Positions 49,626-59,339 of a stretch of DNA of 59,648 nucleotides are shown here, in pieces (within the stretch, counting starts at the first letter, position 1; each line of letters starts with the position of its first letter). Where the stretch lies: the NCBI GenBank assembly GCA_945883495.1, contig CAMCXS010000032.1, forward strand, positions 1-59,648, written 5' to 3'. This DNA comes from Akkermansia muciniphila. Lineage in GTDB: Bacteria > Verrucomicrobiota > Verrucomicrobiia > Verrucomicrobiales > DEV007. Position numbers and translations under genes: made by a program. The notes beneath the pieces were generated by a model. It was not told the origin of the DNA. It made no database searches and saw nothing but the letters and a program-made list of their open reading frames with translations.

Positions 49626-51320
49626 TCAACCCCGCGAGGTCCGCAGCGCCTCCAGCATCACCGAAACGCTCGATCGCCCTTTGTAGACATTGCGGCTGAT
49701 CCGGTAGGCGATGTCCCAGGGGCCCGGGGGAAGGTCGAGGTGGGCGGCGTTGAACCACATGACGTCGATCCGGGCGCCGTTCTGCTGCAACGTCAGTTTG
49801 AGGTGCTTCTCTTTGAGCACCCGGGGCTCTTCCGCCAGCCGCACCGCCCGGCTCATGAACAGTGGAGCCGGGTTGCCCATGCCCATGGGATGGACCAGCT
49901 CATAGCTGTCCAGAAGATTGAGATTGATCTCATCCAGCGTGGCCACCAGGTCGATATCGAGACGCGGCGTGAAGAGCTCGGGCGGCGTGTTCGCGTCGAG
50001 GTAAGCTGCGAACCGCTCCCGGAAGGCATCGAGGTTTTCGCGTCGCAAAGTCAATCCGGCCGCCATGTCGTGCCCGCCGCCAGCTTCCAACAAATCTCGG
50101 CAGGCGTTGAGTGCTTGGACCAAGGACACGCCGGGGATGCTGCGCCCGCTGCCTTTGCCCATCCCTGCTTCATCGAAGGCAATCACGAAACTGGGCCGGT
50201 GAAATTCTCGAACGACCCGGGAGGCCACGATCCCGACCACGCCGGCGTGCCAATCCTCGCTCCCGAGAACGATCCCTTTGCCCAAATTCCCATCGAGCCG
50301 ATGAAGCATTTCGACAGCCTCGTCACGGATGCGTTGTTCGAGATTTTGGCGGCTGCGATTTTGGGAATCCAGATCCTCGGCGAGGCGGCGGGCTTTGGAG
50401 GCGTCCGTGCTCATGAGGAGATCGAGCGAAACTTGAGCGGTATCGAGCCGGCCAGCGGCGTTGAGGCGGGGCCCCAGTTTGAATCCGATGTCATACGCTT
50501 CCGGAGTGGCGTTGACGCCTGCGACTTCCTTCAGGGCGGACACGCCGGCATGCCGGCTTTGGGCCAGCTGTTGCAAGCCTTTGCGCACCAAAATGCGGTT
50601 CTCGTCCACGAGCGGCACCAGGTCCGCCACCGTTCCCATGGCGACGACATCGAGCCATTCCTTCAAGTCGAGCCGGTCGGTGCGTCGGCGCTTGAGCAAG
50701 GCGTGCCCGAGTTTGAAAATCAGTCCGGCGGTACAGAAGTAGTGGTAATCATCGCCCAGCTTGGGATTGACCACGGCCACGGCGGGCGGCAGCTGGCCGG
50801 TGTTGCTCTCGTGGTGATCGATGATGACGACGTCGATCCCCCGTTGCTTCAGCATTTCCACTTGGGAAATCGAGGAGGTTCCGCAGTCGACCGCGATGAT
50901 CAGCGACGGCGTATACTCGGACAAACAACGCTCCAATCCGTGATCGTTGAGCCCGTAGCCATCGTCCATGCGGTGCGGGAGGAAGGGCTGGGCATCGAGC
51001 CCGTAAGCCCGTAGGAAAGCGTGCAACAAGGTGAGCGAGGTCACCCCATCCACGTCGTAATCCCCATAGAGCACCACCGCTTCGTTGCGATCGACGGCCT
51101 GCAATATGCGCTCCACGGCCGCTTCCATGTTGGGGAGCAGGAAGGGATCGCTCAGGTCTTGAAGGCGGGGATGGAGGAAACGCGCGATCTCCTCGGACTC
51201 TGCAAAGCCCCGGTGCACCAGCAGTTCCGCGACGAGCGGCCGGATTCCAAATTCTTGGGCAATGGCCCCCACTTTGCGGGCACAGGGTTTTTCCCGGACA
51301 ATCCAGTTCGCTTCCAACAT
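49626..51320 (-). CDS. recJ: Single-stranded-DNA-specific exonuclease RecJ
   Basis: 564 residues (ATG at 51320; a GTG at 51350 would add 10). RecJ degrades single-stranded DNA 5' to 3' in recombinational repair, mismatch repair and end resection. Seen: phosphoesterase motifs LYGDYDVDGVTS, AVDCGTSS, VVIIDHHESNT (the DHH motif that binds manganese), the DHHA1 region with GGGHDMAAGLT, and an OB-fold C-terminal domain. Length matches the family. Confidence 0.96.
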   Translation of the reverse strand: MLEANWIVREKPCARKVGAIAQEFGIRPLVAELLVHRGFAESEEIARFLHPRLQDLSDPFLLPNMEAAVERILQAVDRNEAVVLYGDYDVDGVTSLTLLHAFLRAYGLDAQPFLPHRMDDGYGLNDHGLERCLSEYTPSLIIAVDCGTSSISQVEMLKQRGIDVVIIDHHESNTGQLPPAVAVVNPKLGDDYHYFCTAGLIFKLGHALLKRRRTDRLDLKEWLDVVAMGTVADLVPLVDENRILVRKGLQQLAQSRHAGVSALKEVAGVNATPEAYDIGFKLGPRLNAAGRLDTAQVSLDLLMSTDASKARRLAEDLDSQNRSRQNLEQRIRDEAVEMLHRLDGNLGKGIVLGSEDWHAGVVGIVASRVVREFHRPSFVIAFDEAGMGKGSGRSIPGVSLVQALNACRDLLEAGGGHDMAAGLTLRRENLDAFRERFAAYLDANTPPELFTPRLDIDLVATLDEINLNLLDSYELVHPMGMGNPAPLFMSRAVRLAEEPRVLKEKHLKLTLQQNGARIDVMWFNAAHLDLPPGPWDIAYRISRNVYKGRSSVSVMLEALRTSRG

Positions 51321-51412
51321 AGGCGGTTTGATGAGACGCGACCCTAGCACGCGTCCCTTCGATTGGAATCGCAGTTTTCAATTCGCGCCCAATCGTGCCA
51401 GAATCTCCCGTC

Positions 51413-51775
51413 ATGACCTCGCCGCTCCGCATGCCCCTCATCGCCCTTTTGATCGCCACGGGCCTGTTCAACGCCGTCGCCCAACAAACCCGGCCCGCTT
51501 TGCATGAGCAGGTGGCGTCGGAATACGCGGACGCCGAAGCGCGGCTACAAACGGCGGAAGCACGCCTCATGGCGTCGCTGGACGACGCGCAAAAAGCGGA
51601 GTTCGCCGCCGCGCAACAGAAGTGGGTGACTTACCGGGACGCCGCCGTGGCCTTGGCGCTGGCGGTGCTCAAGCCGAAGCCGGAGCAAGCCGAATACTTC
51701 CGGTTCCTGGAACTCAACAAACTGACCCGCGACCGGATCAGCAGCTTGGAACGGCTCTCCGCCGCCACGAAGTGA
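51413..51775 (+). CDS. Exported LprI-like (DUF1311) protein
   Basis: About 120 residues (ATG at 51413; a GTG at 51395 is an alternative). A signal peptide (LRMPLIALLIATGLFNAVA) precedes a helical hairpin of the LprI/DUF1311 type, with the diagnostic KAEFAAAQQKWVTYRDAAVA pattern. Family members inhibit lysozyme or act in the envelope, but this one lacks the usual Cys residues. Convergent with the metallopeptidase gene, 14 nt apart. Confidence 0.78.
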   Translation: MTSPLRMPLIALLIATGLFNAVAQQTRPALHEQVASEYADAEARLQTAEARLMASLDDAQKAEFAAAQQKWVTYRDAAVALALAVLKPKPEQAEYFRFLELNKLTRDRISSLERLSAATK

Positions 51776-51789
51776 GCCAGGAAGCCGAC

Positions 51790-52467
51790 TTATCGGCGCT
51801 TCCAGAACACGAGATGCGACGCCAGGAAGTGAAACGTCTTGAGGAAGCCGCTGACCTTGTCCAGCTCGGCGGCCCGGAGCATCTGCTCCAGTTGAGATAA
51901 CTCCGGACCCGCGGGAAGAACGCGGAATCTGCGGATCAAATCAAGGACGCGCGCAGTGGCGTTGTGCTCCACCGGCAGCGTCATCAGACTGTTCGCGCGG
52001 ATGAACATCCAACAGGACCCGAGCATGAAGAGCCCCAATTGCCGGGCCACAAGAACGGGCAGCACGGCGACCAGAAACGAGCCGAAGCTCCCGTAATACG
52101 CCAAGCGAATCACCGTCTGCCGCCAGGGAAGCGGATGGTAGGCGACGGCCTCCTGAAGGGCGTGGCCGACCTCGTGCGCGGCGATGCCAACGGCCGCCAG
52201 GTTCGCACCATAATAGTTCTGGGGCGCCAAGCGCAGAATCTTGGCGCCAGTCACATAATGATCCGTCACCAAGTGGCGGCTTTCGATCACCTTGACGTCG
52301 TTGCAGTCCGCTAGCCGGAGCAAGAGGCGCGCGAATTCCGCCCCGGTCAGCCCTTGGGAGAAGGGAATTTTGCGCAAGGCCACATCCCGCCGGATCCGAA
52401 TCTGGCGCAGCACTTCCCCGATGATCACCGAGACGATGATCAGCAGCATGCCAACTTTCAGGAGCAT
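51790..52467 (-). CDS. Membrane zinc metallopeptidase (YugP-like)
   Basis: 225 residues with an N-terminal membrane helix (VGMLLIIVSVIIGEVL) and a later transmembrane region (about 120-150). The zinc-binding HExxH motif reads AAHEVGHALQ at about residue 96, preceded by the LTGAEFARLLL segment of the YugP-like (M48-like) neutral metallopeptidase family. Probable role in membrane protein quality control, by analogy. The ATG at 52467 opens the membrane helix; the upstream frame extension is not supported. Confidence 0.9.
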   Translation of the reverse strand: MLLKVGMLLIIVSVIIGEVLRQIRIRRDVALRKIPFSQGLTGAEFARLLLRLADCNDVKVIESRHLVTDHYVTGAKILRLAPQNYYGANLAAVGIAAHEVGHALQEAVAYHPLPWRQTVIRLAYYGSFGSFLVAVLPVLVARQLGLFMLGSCWMFIRANSLMTLPVEHNATARVLDLIRRFRVLPAGPELSQLEQMLRAAELDKVSGFLKTFHFLASHLVFWKRR

Positions 52468-52508
52468 CGCGCCACGATGCACGCCTTCTGGCCTCGTGTC
52501 ATTCTTGA

Positions 52509-52538
52509 TTGAGCCGCTCCTGGCAATCTGTCTATGCT
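52509..52538 (+). promoter_or_regulatory. Promoter of the Tat TIM-barrel gene, leaderless layout
   Basis: TTGAGC (52509-52514), 18-nt spacer, TATGCT (52533-52538), six bases, then the ATG at 52545. Same geometry as at 42909 and 42967. Confidence 0.5.
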
Positions 52539-52544
52539 CCCGGC

Positions 52545-53444
52545 ATGAACCCCAACCGCCGCCGTTTTCTGCAATCCGCCGCGCCACTTCTGCTCTCCGG
52601 ACCGCTTGTCGCGGCGGAACCGTCCGTTCCGGGCCTCCAGGGGCACATCTACCGCACCTTGAAAATCGGCATGGTCAAGGAGGGCGCCACCCTCGCGGAC
52701 AAGTTCCGGATCGCCAAAGAAGCTGGCTTTCAGGGAATCGAGCTCAATCCGCCCGGCCTCGACATCGAGGAAACCCTCGCCGCCATCAAGGCAACGGGCT
52801 TGCCGGTCGATGGCACCGTCTGCAACTCGCACTGGAAAATCCGCCACACCAGCCCCGATCCGGCGGTCCGGGCTCAGGCGCTCGAAGATCTCAAGGGTGC
52901 ACTGCGCGAGACCAAAGCCATCGGCGGACACACCGTCCTCCTGGTCGTGGGGCACGGTGACGACGGTCCGGAAGAGGAAATTTGGCCGCGGTCCGTGGCG
53001 AACATCGCCCAAGCCGTCCCTCTCGCGGCGGAACTCGGCGTCGCCATCGCCATCGAAAACGTCTGGAACCACTTCCTCTACAACCACAACGCCGGTCCGG
53101 ACCAAAACGCGGAGAAGTTCGTCCGTTACGTGGATGAGTTTCAATCCCCCTGGGTCGGGATGCAATTCGACATCGGCAACCACTGGAAATTCGGTCAACC
53201 GGGAGCCTGGATCCGCGCCCTGGGGAAACGGATCATCAAGCTCGACATCAAAGGCTTCTCGCGCGCGGCGGACAAGTTCACGCCCATCGGAGAGGCACCG
53301 GATGATCTTCCATGGGAGGACGTGCGGGCCGCTCTCCAGGAGATCAACTACCACGGTTGGTGCGCCGCTGAAGTCAGCGGCGGCAACCTAGGCGAGCTCA
53401 AGAAAGTGGCGGATGGAATCAACCGGGTCCTGGGGCTGATGTAA
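52545..53444 (+). CDS. Tat-exported sugar phosphate isomerase/epimerase-like TIM barrel
   Basis: 299 residues beginning NPNRRRFLQS, a twin-arginine signal, followed by an AP-endonuclease-2/xylose-isomerase-like TIM barrel: KIGMVKEGATLADKFRIAKE, GIELNPPGLD, LLVVGHGDDG, AIAIENVWNHFL, GMQFDIGNHW, IKLDIKGF and GWCAAEVSGG. Metal-binding acids (Glu in IENVW, Asp in FDIGNHW, Glu in AEVSGG) are in place. PVC bacteria carry many such exported isomerases linked to sugar degradation. Substrate unknown. Confidence 0.9.
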   Translation: MNPNRRRFLQSAAPLLLSGPLVAAEPSVPGLQGHIYRTLKIGMVKEGATLADKFRIAKEAGFQGIELNPPGLDIEETLAAIKATGLPVDGTVCNSHWKIRHTSPDPAVRAQALEDLKGALRETKAIGGHTVLLVVGHGDDGPEEEIWPRSVANIAQAVPLAAELGVAIAIENVWNHFLYNHNAGPDQNAEKFVRYVDEFQSPWVGMQFDIGNHWKFGQPGAWIRALGKRIIKLDIKGFSRAADKFTPIGEAPDDLPWEDVRAALQEINYHGWCAAEVSGGNLGELKKVADGINRVLGLM

Positions 53445-53457
53445 CCGCCCCGCCGGT

Positions 53458-56400
53458 TTAGGGCCGGACCATGAGGAGCTCCTCCAAACGCCGGTCCGTG
53501 GTCACGCCCACCAGGATGTGACCATTCGTGCCTACCACCTGTCCCTGGCCACGAGCTCCAATGCCGGTGCGCTCGGTGGCGGGGCGGAGGGTGATCGCGC
53601 GGATCACGTCTTGCGGCGTGCGCTCGCTGCTGTAGACATCCCCCTTACGGAGCCGCAGGGACGGCAAGCGACGGAAGCGATTGTCGTTGGCATTACCGTC
53701 CGAAGTGCGACCGGCCCAAAGCACCTGGTTGCTGGTAGAGGGAACGCCTCTCAGGCTGCCGACGATCGCGTAATAGCCATTCACCGGGTTCACGTCCACG
53801 GATTGGATGGAGGCAACCTTGGCCGTGCTGAGGCCAACTCCGGGCGCCACATCATCCGTGCGCAGCAAGGACAGGAAGGTATTGTTCTCTTGCAGCAGCA
53901 GCAACGCGGTATTGTTGAGCCGGGTCACGCCGGTGCCACCGAGGACGACGTGAAAAATGGCTTGGTTGGTGCCCACTGGCCAAACCCGGATGATCCGCGT
54001 CACCGTAAAGCCATCCTTGGCCACTCCTTTCTGCAGCACCAGCTTGTTCCCATCCGCGGAAAAAATCCCTTCATTGGTCGTCTTGGCCAATCCGGTTAAC
54101 GTCGCACGGAAAAAGGCCCGGTTGTTCAACTCACCGACGGCTGGGAAACTCGCAAAGTCCACCGAGGAAGAGGAAAGCCCCCAGGCGTCATCCCCTTGCA
54201 AGGCGGAGAGCCCTTTCGTGTTGCCAGCCGCGTCGGTGAAGAACACAGCCTGCTTGGCCGCGCCGCCACCAGCGGGCAACATCGCCGCAGTGAACTGAAT
54301 CGAGCCACCACGGGCCGCCGACGCCACCCCGCCGAATTGGCCAAACTTGTCACCGCTGGCGCCTCCGAAGGCATCCCCGCCTTCTCGCACCACCGAGAAG
54401 AGAGTGCCATCACCACCAAGCGGCAGAATTCCGCTATCCGTCGTCGCGGTGACCGCCGGACTTCCCGAACCGGTCCGCAAGCGATGGGAAACCGTGATCA
54501 GATCGGAATCCATGCTCTGCAAAACCTCAACGAAGGAATTCGCTTCCGCTCCGCCCAGCTCCGTGATCCCCCGGCCCGTCCGGCGCAGGAGGCGCAGAAA
54601 GAAGCCATCGTCCCGCAACAGGACGCGGTTATTGGCGGACGTGATTCCCGTTCCGGTCACCAGCCCTTGGAAAATCCCCCCCTGAACACTTTGGTGCACG
54701 ATCGGTTCTGACACCGCTGAAACCCGGCTCCCAACTGGCAATCCATCCCCAAAGCCAGAAAGATCGTCGCCAAGCTGCACGAGCAACTCAGAAGCCCCCG
54801 TCGCTCCCAGAGTGGAGAACATGGCAGCGCCCCGTTTGTTGGAGGCCCCAGCTCCAGTCAACGAATGCGCATGCAGGATGACCGACTCGGAGTCACTGGC
54901 CGCGGTGGCCGTGGTTCGGGAGTAAGAGATGTCGTTGGCTCCAGGAGCCGACAGGCCGCTCTTCGCAAACGACGGATAAAACGGCCAGGCGCCGGTGAAG
55001 ACATAGGCGGCCCCAGAGTCTTGGAGGTCGCTCGCGGGAGTTGGGTTGCCATTGATTCCCGTCGTTGCCTTGTCCTCCAACGGAGCCCCGGCGATCACCG
55101 AATCTCCAGAGGCGGCGACCGCGGCACCAAACTGCGGAGTCACGCTGGAGACCACCACCGGGGTGAGCGCGGCATCCGTCCCCCAGGTCGAACCGGGACG
55201 AGTGAAGACATACACCACTCCTTGCTGTCCGGCTTCCAAGGGGGCGCCCACCGCAACCGTAAGCCCAGAAATGGCTACGGATTGCCCAAAGCGTGCGTCC
55301 GGCTGCGGCGTGGGTGCTTTCAAAAAGCCGTCTTGCACCCACTTCGATCCTTTACGAGCAAACACATACGCGGCGCCGGATAGATTCTCCACCCCATCCT
55401 GGAAAGGAGCCCCCGCCACCACCAAGTCACCCGAAATCGATACCGCGACACCAAGCTCATCGTCCTGGGCACTGTTGTCCGCCTTGAGGAATGCTTCCTT
55501 AATCCAAGTCGTGCCCTCACGCCGAAACACATAGGCTGCGCCAGCACCAGCCGCCGAATTGTCGTCCTCGCCAGTGTCCACCAGATTGGAATCGCTCGAT
55601 TCCCCGGGCGCACCAATCACGGCGCGGTCTCCCGAGACCGACACCGAGGCTCCAAACCTGTCGCTCGCTTGCGCATTGCTCGCTTTCAGGTAAGCCTGCT
55701 GGATCCAAACTTTCCCGGACCGGATAAACACGTAGGCCGCACCGGCATCTGAAGCAGAGTTGTCTCCAATTCCGCCGTTCGCGTTGCTCGCCTCGCCTAC
55801 GGCCCCCACGAGAATTGTGTTCCCCGAAATTGACACAGAGCATCCGAATTGGTCACTAGCGTCAGCATTGGCGGCCTTGAGCATCGCTTTTTGCGACCAA
55901 ATCCATCCCGTCCGTTCGAACACATAGACCGCTCCCGATCCGCCCTGTTGCGGGGCACCGATCACTACCGTGTTTCCTGAAGCCGCCACGGCCGAGCCGA
56001 AGAGATCCCCGGCAACGGTGTTGGCTCCCTTCAGGTAGGCCTGTTGGGTCCAGAGTTTTCCGGTGCGCGCAAAGACATAGGCGGCGCCCGAGTCTGCCAA
56101 CGCGTCCGCAGCGCCATCTTCCTTCGGCGCTCCGACCACAGCCACATTGCCCTGAATCGCCACCGCTCGGCCAAACTCGTCCTGCGCCCCCGTGTTGGAA
56201 GCCTTCAGGTAAGCCTGCTGCGCGATCGGATCGATCGTGATCGGATACTTCGCGTTCCGCTCGTCGATCTCCACCGCAAATCCCTCCCCACTGGAGACAA
56301 ATCGAGACGCCAAGACGGTTCCGGCCGCATCCCACGCCTTCAAACCTGAGTAAGTGACCCGAGCCACTCCGGTCTTGTCGGTAAACTGAACGTCGCCACC

Positions 56401-56904
56401 AGAAATCACCGGCACCAAACTGCCCCGGACGCCCAGTTCCAAACGGAGCGACGCCGCCCCATCCGCTCCTGATGGACGGGACTGCAAGGTCCACCCTTGC
56501 TCCAGCCCGCGCCCGTCGTTCACGAACCACTCTTCGAGCGCGTCGCCTCTTTGATAAGACAGCCTTCCGGCATCGGCACGGCCCCGCACCGCCTTCACCC
56601 CAGACTCAGAACCTGAAAACCCAAACCGACGCAACTCCAGCCCCCACTGCCAATCCCCTTCTCTCGGAGTGGCCACAAATCCACGTTCGTCAAAGCTCGC
56701 ATCCCAACGCTGCGAAAGGCTCCGCGCAGTGTGCTCCCCGGATTCCAGGGGGACAAAATCGTGCTGTGCCGCGACATAAGCCTCACGGAGGGTGGGCCAT
56801 CCAGCGACGGAGGAAGTGGATTCCGGCGCGGCCAGACAGCTTGCGGCGGCGAACAGCCACAACGGCGCGAACGGGGTGAAGAGGGGGGGCGCGACAAGTT
56901 TCAT
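53458..56904 (-). CDS. Large exported FG-GAP beta-propeller protein
   Basis: About 1148 residues with a signal peptide (LFTPFAPLWLFAAASCLAAPE). After an N-terminal domain (about 25-240) come seven FG-GAP repeats of the FGxxVAxxG...VVGAP type (EFGRAVAIQGNVAVVGAP, LFGSAVAASGNTVVIGAP, QFGCSVSISGNTILVGAV, RFGASVSVSGDRAVIGAP, ELGVAVSISGDLVVAGAP, RFGQSVAISGLTVAVGAP, QFGAAVAASGDSVIAGAP), an integrin-alpha-like propeller. The 400 residues beyond form a second beta-rich region with repeated VLLRDDGFFLRLLR-like and SFVEVLQSMDSD segments. Probable surface adhesin or binding protein; no ligand site assigned. Confidence 0.88.
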   Translation of the reverse strand: MKLVAPPLFTPFAPLWLFAAASCLAAPESTSSVAGWPTLREAYVAAQHDFVPLESGEHTARSLSQRWDASFDERGFVATPREGDWQWGLELRRFGFSGSESGVKAVRGRADAGRLSYQRGDALEEWFVNDGRGLEQGWTLQSRPSGADGAASLRLELGVRGSLVPVISGGDVQFTDKTGVARVTYSGLKAWDAAGTVLASRFVSSGEGFAVEIDERNAKYPITIDPIAQQAYLKASNTGAQDEFGRAVAIQGNVAVVGAPKEDGAADALADSGAAYVFARTGKLWTQQAYLKGANTVAGDLFGSAVAASGNTVVIGAPQQGGSGAVYVFERTGWIWSQKAMLKAANADASDQFGCSVSISGNTILVGAVGEASNANGGIGDNSASDAGAAYVFIRSGKVWIQQAYLKASNAQASDRFGASVSVSGDRAVIGAPGESSDSNLVDTGEDDNSAAGAGAAYVFRREGTTWIKEAFLKADNSAQDDELGVAVSISGDLVVAGAPFQDGVENLSGAAYVFARKGSKWVQDGFLKAPTPQPDARFGQSVAISGLTVAVGAPLEAGQQGVVYVFTRPGSTWGTDAALTPVVVSSVTPQFGAAVAASGDSVIAGAPLEDKATTGINGNPTPASDLQDSGAAYVFTGAWPFYPSFAKSGLSAPGANDISYSRTTATAASDSESVILHAHSLTGAGASNKRGAAMFSTLGATGASELLVQLGDDLSGFGDGLPVGSRVSAVSEPIVHQSVQGGIFQGLVTGTGITSANNRVLLRDDGFFLRLLRRTGRGITELGGAEANSFVEVLQSMDSDLITVSHRLRTGSGSPAVTATTDSGILPLGGDGTLFSVVREGGDAFGGASGDKFGQFGGVASAARGGSIQFTAAMLPAGGGAAKQAVFFTDAAGNTKGLSALQGDDAWGLSSSSVDFASFPAVGELNNRAFFRATLTGLAKTTNEGIFSADGNKLVLQKGVAKDGFTVTRIIRVWPVGTNQAIFHVVLGGTGVTRLNNTALLLLQENNTFLSLLRTDDVAPGVGLSTAKVASIQSVDVNPVNGYYAIVGSLRGVPSTSNQVLWAGRTSDGNANDNRFRRLPSLRLRKGDVYSSERTPQDVIRAITLRPATERTGIGARGQGQVVGTNGHILVGVTTDRRLEELLMVRP

Positions 56905-57079
56905 CGGGTTCAGATGATCCATTCAACCGACTGTGTGCGGCCAAGTCAAGGATTACGGAGAAGTGTGAACGATTCTGATCCGTGCTAGAACGGATTTCTT
57001 GGGATTCCGCCTCCATTGCTTTTCCTTCGAGCGCCCAAACTCCGCTCTCGACGCCTTCGATCACGTCGTTGTATGCCAA

Positions 57080-57085
57080 TAGGTT
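57080..57085 (+). promoter_or_regulatory. Possible -10 element of the PmoA gene
   Basis: TAGGTT lies six bases before the ATG at 57092, the same spacing as the other leaderless promoters, but the -35 region (TCGATC at 17 nt) is weak, so this is listed as likely rather than shown. Confidence 0.35.
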
Positions 57086-57091
57086 GGTCCC

Positions 57092-58033
57092 ATGAACCGC
57101 TACGATCTCTGCGCCCTTTTCCTTCTTCTCCTCTCGCCAGCGGCCCGAAGCTCTGAGGTCCGGGTAGCTCCGGACGGCGATGCCCTGCATCTCACCATCG
57201 GCGGCCAAGCGATTTGTGATTACCAAATGGCACCCGGGGATGTCCCTGAAGGGTTGTCCACAGCGTTTCGTCACGGCGCCCATCTGCATCCCATCTTCAC
57301 CCCTAGTGGCCGGATGGTAACAGGCAATCATCCGCCAGATCATCCTTGGCAACGCGGCGTCTGGCTGGCGTGGACTAAAACCGCGTTCGGGGAGGCGCAT
57401 CCCGATTTCTGGAACCAGGGCAAAGGAGAGACGATCACGGCGGAAGTGCGCTTCGATTCCCTCGTGAAAACCTGGAACGGCCCAACCGGTGGCTTCGTCA
57501 GCAAACACCGGTTCCTCTCTGGAAATCACGACGTACTTGCCGAAACCTGGGAAGTGACGGTCGCGCAACGCGAACTCGCCGGCCGCCTCGTCAATCTCAT
57601 CGATCTCACCAGCACCCAAACCTGCGCCGGCCCGAAACCGCTCAAACTGCCAAAGTATCACTACGGCGGCCTCGGCGTCCGGGGCAACCGGGCTTGGGAC
57701 CCGGTCGAGGAGGTCACGATGCTCACCAGCGAGGGCTTGGACCGGGCCAAGGGCGATGCCACCAAGGCCAAGTGGGTAGCGATGAGCGGTTTGGTCGATG
57801 GCGCGCCGGCCGGAATCGCCGTGTTGATTCATCCGGAAAACTTCCGTTTCCCCCAACCGCTCCGTCTCAACCCCAAGAATCCGCAATTCTGCGTGGCCCC
57901 GTCCCAAGATGGCGATTGGAGCATTGAACCGGGGCAACCGTACGTTTCCCGTTACCGGCTGCTAGCCTTCGATGGGGAGCTGGACCCGAAGTGGCTGGCG
58001 GCGGCTTGGTCAGATTATGCCGCACGGCCCTGA
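57092..58033 (+). CDS. Exported PmoA-family (DUF6807) protein
   Basis: 313 residues with a signal peptide (DLCALFLLLLSPAARSSE) and a DUF6807 domain: GHPPD-like NHPPDHPWQRGVWLAWTKT, LAETWEVTV and PKYHYGGLGVRG. PmoA domain proteins are frequent in PVC genomes near sugar-related genes and are thought to act on carbohydrate substrates in the periplasm, but no reaction is proven. Convergent with the SUMF1-like gene, 14 nt apart. Confidence 0.88.
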   Translation: MNRYDLCALFLLLLSPAARSSEVRVAPDGDALHLTIGGQAICDYQMAPGDVPEGLSTAFRHGAHLHPIFTPSGRMVTGNHPPDHPWQRGVWLAWTKTAFGEAHPDFWNQGKGETITAEVRFDSLVKTWNGPTGGFVSKHRFLSGNHDVLAETWEVTVAQRELAGRLVNLIDLTSTQTCAGPKPLKLPKYHYGGLGVRGNRAWDPVEEVTMLTSEGLDRAKGDATKAKWVAMSGLVDGAPAGIAVLIHPENFRFPQPLRLNPKNPQFCVAPSQDGDWSIEPGQPYVSRYRLLAFDGELDPKWLAAAWSDYAARP

Positions 58034-58047
58034 GACGCTGCCGCCTT

Positions 58048-59253
58048 TCAACCAGCGTCACCACTGTCCAAAACGACCCGGAAGCCGTGCCGGTCGACCC
58101 GGACCGTACGCCCGCTGTAGCCACGGCGCGAGGACCGGAACCCGTCTTCCAGCCGGTCGCTATATCCACCGCCACGCAGCACGCGCCAGACACGCGATGC
58201 ATCGCTCCAATCTTCGCACCACTCCCAGGCGTTTCCGGCCAGATCGAACAATCCCAAGCTGTTGGCGGGGAAACTCCCGGCAGGGGACGTCCCCTCATAA
58301 GAATCATTCACCCGCCCGTTAAACACTCCGGCTGACGGTGGAAACTCCATGCCCCAGGGATATCCAGGCAGTTTCGTATCCTTCTCGCGGGGCGACAGCG
58401 ATGCATCCTCGTCTTTTCCAATCCCGACGGCACAGCTCCACTCGTGATCCGTGGGCAACCGGTAGACGTCCTTCATCCCGATCTTGCCATTCTCCCGCTC
58501 CCTCGGCGTCAACCAGGCACAAAAGGCGGTGGCATCCTCCCAACTCACCATCACCGCCGGGTGATCCGGCCCCTGCGCAAACCCCGGCTTCGGCCATTCC
58601 CTCTTCGAGTCGTTGACGAACGCTTCGTAATCCCGCACCCGGGTCTCCCACACGCAAAACCGGATCTTCTTCCCCGCGCTCGGCCCGCCCACAATCTCCA
58701 CGGGGACAAACTTCATGCCCAAGCTGTTCTCAAACGGCTTGCCTGAGGCGGCCGCGTGACCGGCGAGTTTCTTGTAGATCCCGGAAGCGATGTATTCCTT
58801 GACCGCCAGCGCCTCTTCCAGCTTTCCCGCTTGGGTCAGCTCGTTTTGCAAGGAGACCAATGCCATCCCAAATTGCTGCACGATGGGATTTCCTGACTTT
58901 TCCCGTTCCACCACGAGCCGCGCCAACTGATCACGATAGGTTTTCCGGAAAGTCGCCACCACCGGAGACACGTCCTCGTCCGTCTCGGGCAAAGCGATTT
59001 TGTCGGTGACCCGCTGGATTTCCTTTTTCAGAGCCAAAGCGTCCTCCAGGCGCCCAGCCTTAGACGCTTCCTGCATCGCCCGATCCAACGCCCCGGCGTA
59101 TTTGCCCTCCAGCTCCGAGACGGCGGAGGCATGCTTGGCGACAACGCTCAACTCCCAGGCGGAGCGATACTGAGCTTCGATCTCCTCCAGTCCGGCCCCC
59201 GCACCGGCCAGACACAGCAGCAGACTAAGGAACGCGGCAGCGAGCGATTTCAT
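58048..59253 (-). CDS. Exported SUMF1/FGE-domain protein (no catalytic Cys pair)
   Basis: 401 residues: signal peptide (LAAAFLSLLLCLAGAGAG), a helical N-terminal part (25-160), then a SUMF1 domain from about residue 170 (NSLGMKFVPVEI, VMVSWEDATAFCAWLT, YRLPTDHEWSCA, GLFDLAGNAWEWCEDW, LRGGGY, RHGFRVV). The region matching the active-site Cys pair of formylglycine-generating enzyme reads GYSDRLEDGFRSSRRGY with no Cys, so it is unlikely to make formylglycine. Such domains are also used as binding modules. The start has a TTGCCA-17-TAGGCT promoter ending 8 nt upstream. Confidence 0.9.
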   Translation of the reverse strand: MKSLAAAFLSLLLCLAGAGAGLEEIEAQYRSAWELSVVAKHASAVSELEGKYAGALDRAMQEASKAGRLEDALALKKEIQRVTDKIALPETDEDVSPVVATFRKTYRDQLARLVVEREKSGNPIVQQFGMALVSLQNELTQAGKLEEALAVKEYIASGIYKKLAGHAAASGKPFENSLGMKFVPVEIVGGPSAGKKIRFCVWETRVRDYEAFVNDSKREWPKPGFAQGPDHPAVMVSWEDATAFCAWLTPRERENGKIGMKDVYRLPTDHEWSCAVGIGKDEDASLSPREKDTKLPGYPWGMEFPPSAGVFNGRVNDSYEGTSPAGSFPANSLGLFDLAGNAWEWCEDWSDASRVWRVLRGGGYSDRLEDGFRSSRRGYSGRTVRVDRHGFRVVLDSGDAG

Positions 59254-59261
59254 GGCCCAGG

Positions 59262-59290
59262 AGCCTAGCGAGCAGGTGCAAGCTTGGCAA
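59262..59290 (-). promoter_or_regulatory. Promoter of the SUMF1-like gene, near-leaderless layout
   Basis: On the minus strand TTGCCA (59290-59285), 17-nt spacer, TAGGCT (59267-59262), eight bases, then the ATG at 59253. Confidence 0.55.
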
Positions 59291-59339
59291 GGGCGGAAGC
59301 TGGGGCGAAAACTGCGCAATCCGGCAAGTGACGTGTCCC

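Noticed and set aside
49545-51014. A 489-codon plus-strand frame opposite recJ
   Set aside because: RecJ motifs are unambiguous on the minus strand; the plus frame is antisense.
56978-56995. Inverted repeat ATCCGT / ACGGAT between the FG-GAP and PmoA genes
   Set aside because: Six-base arms with a six-base loop in a divergent gap are too short to assign a role; no terminator is needed there.
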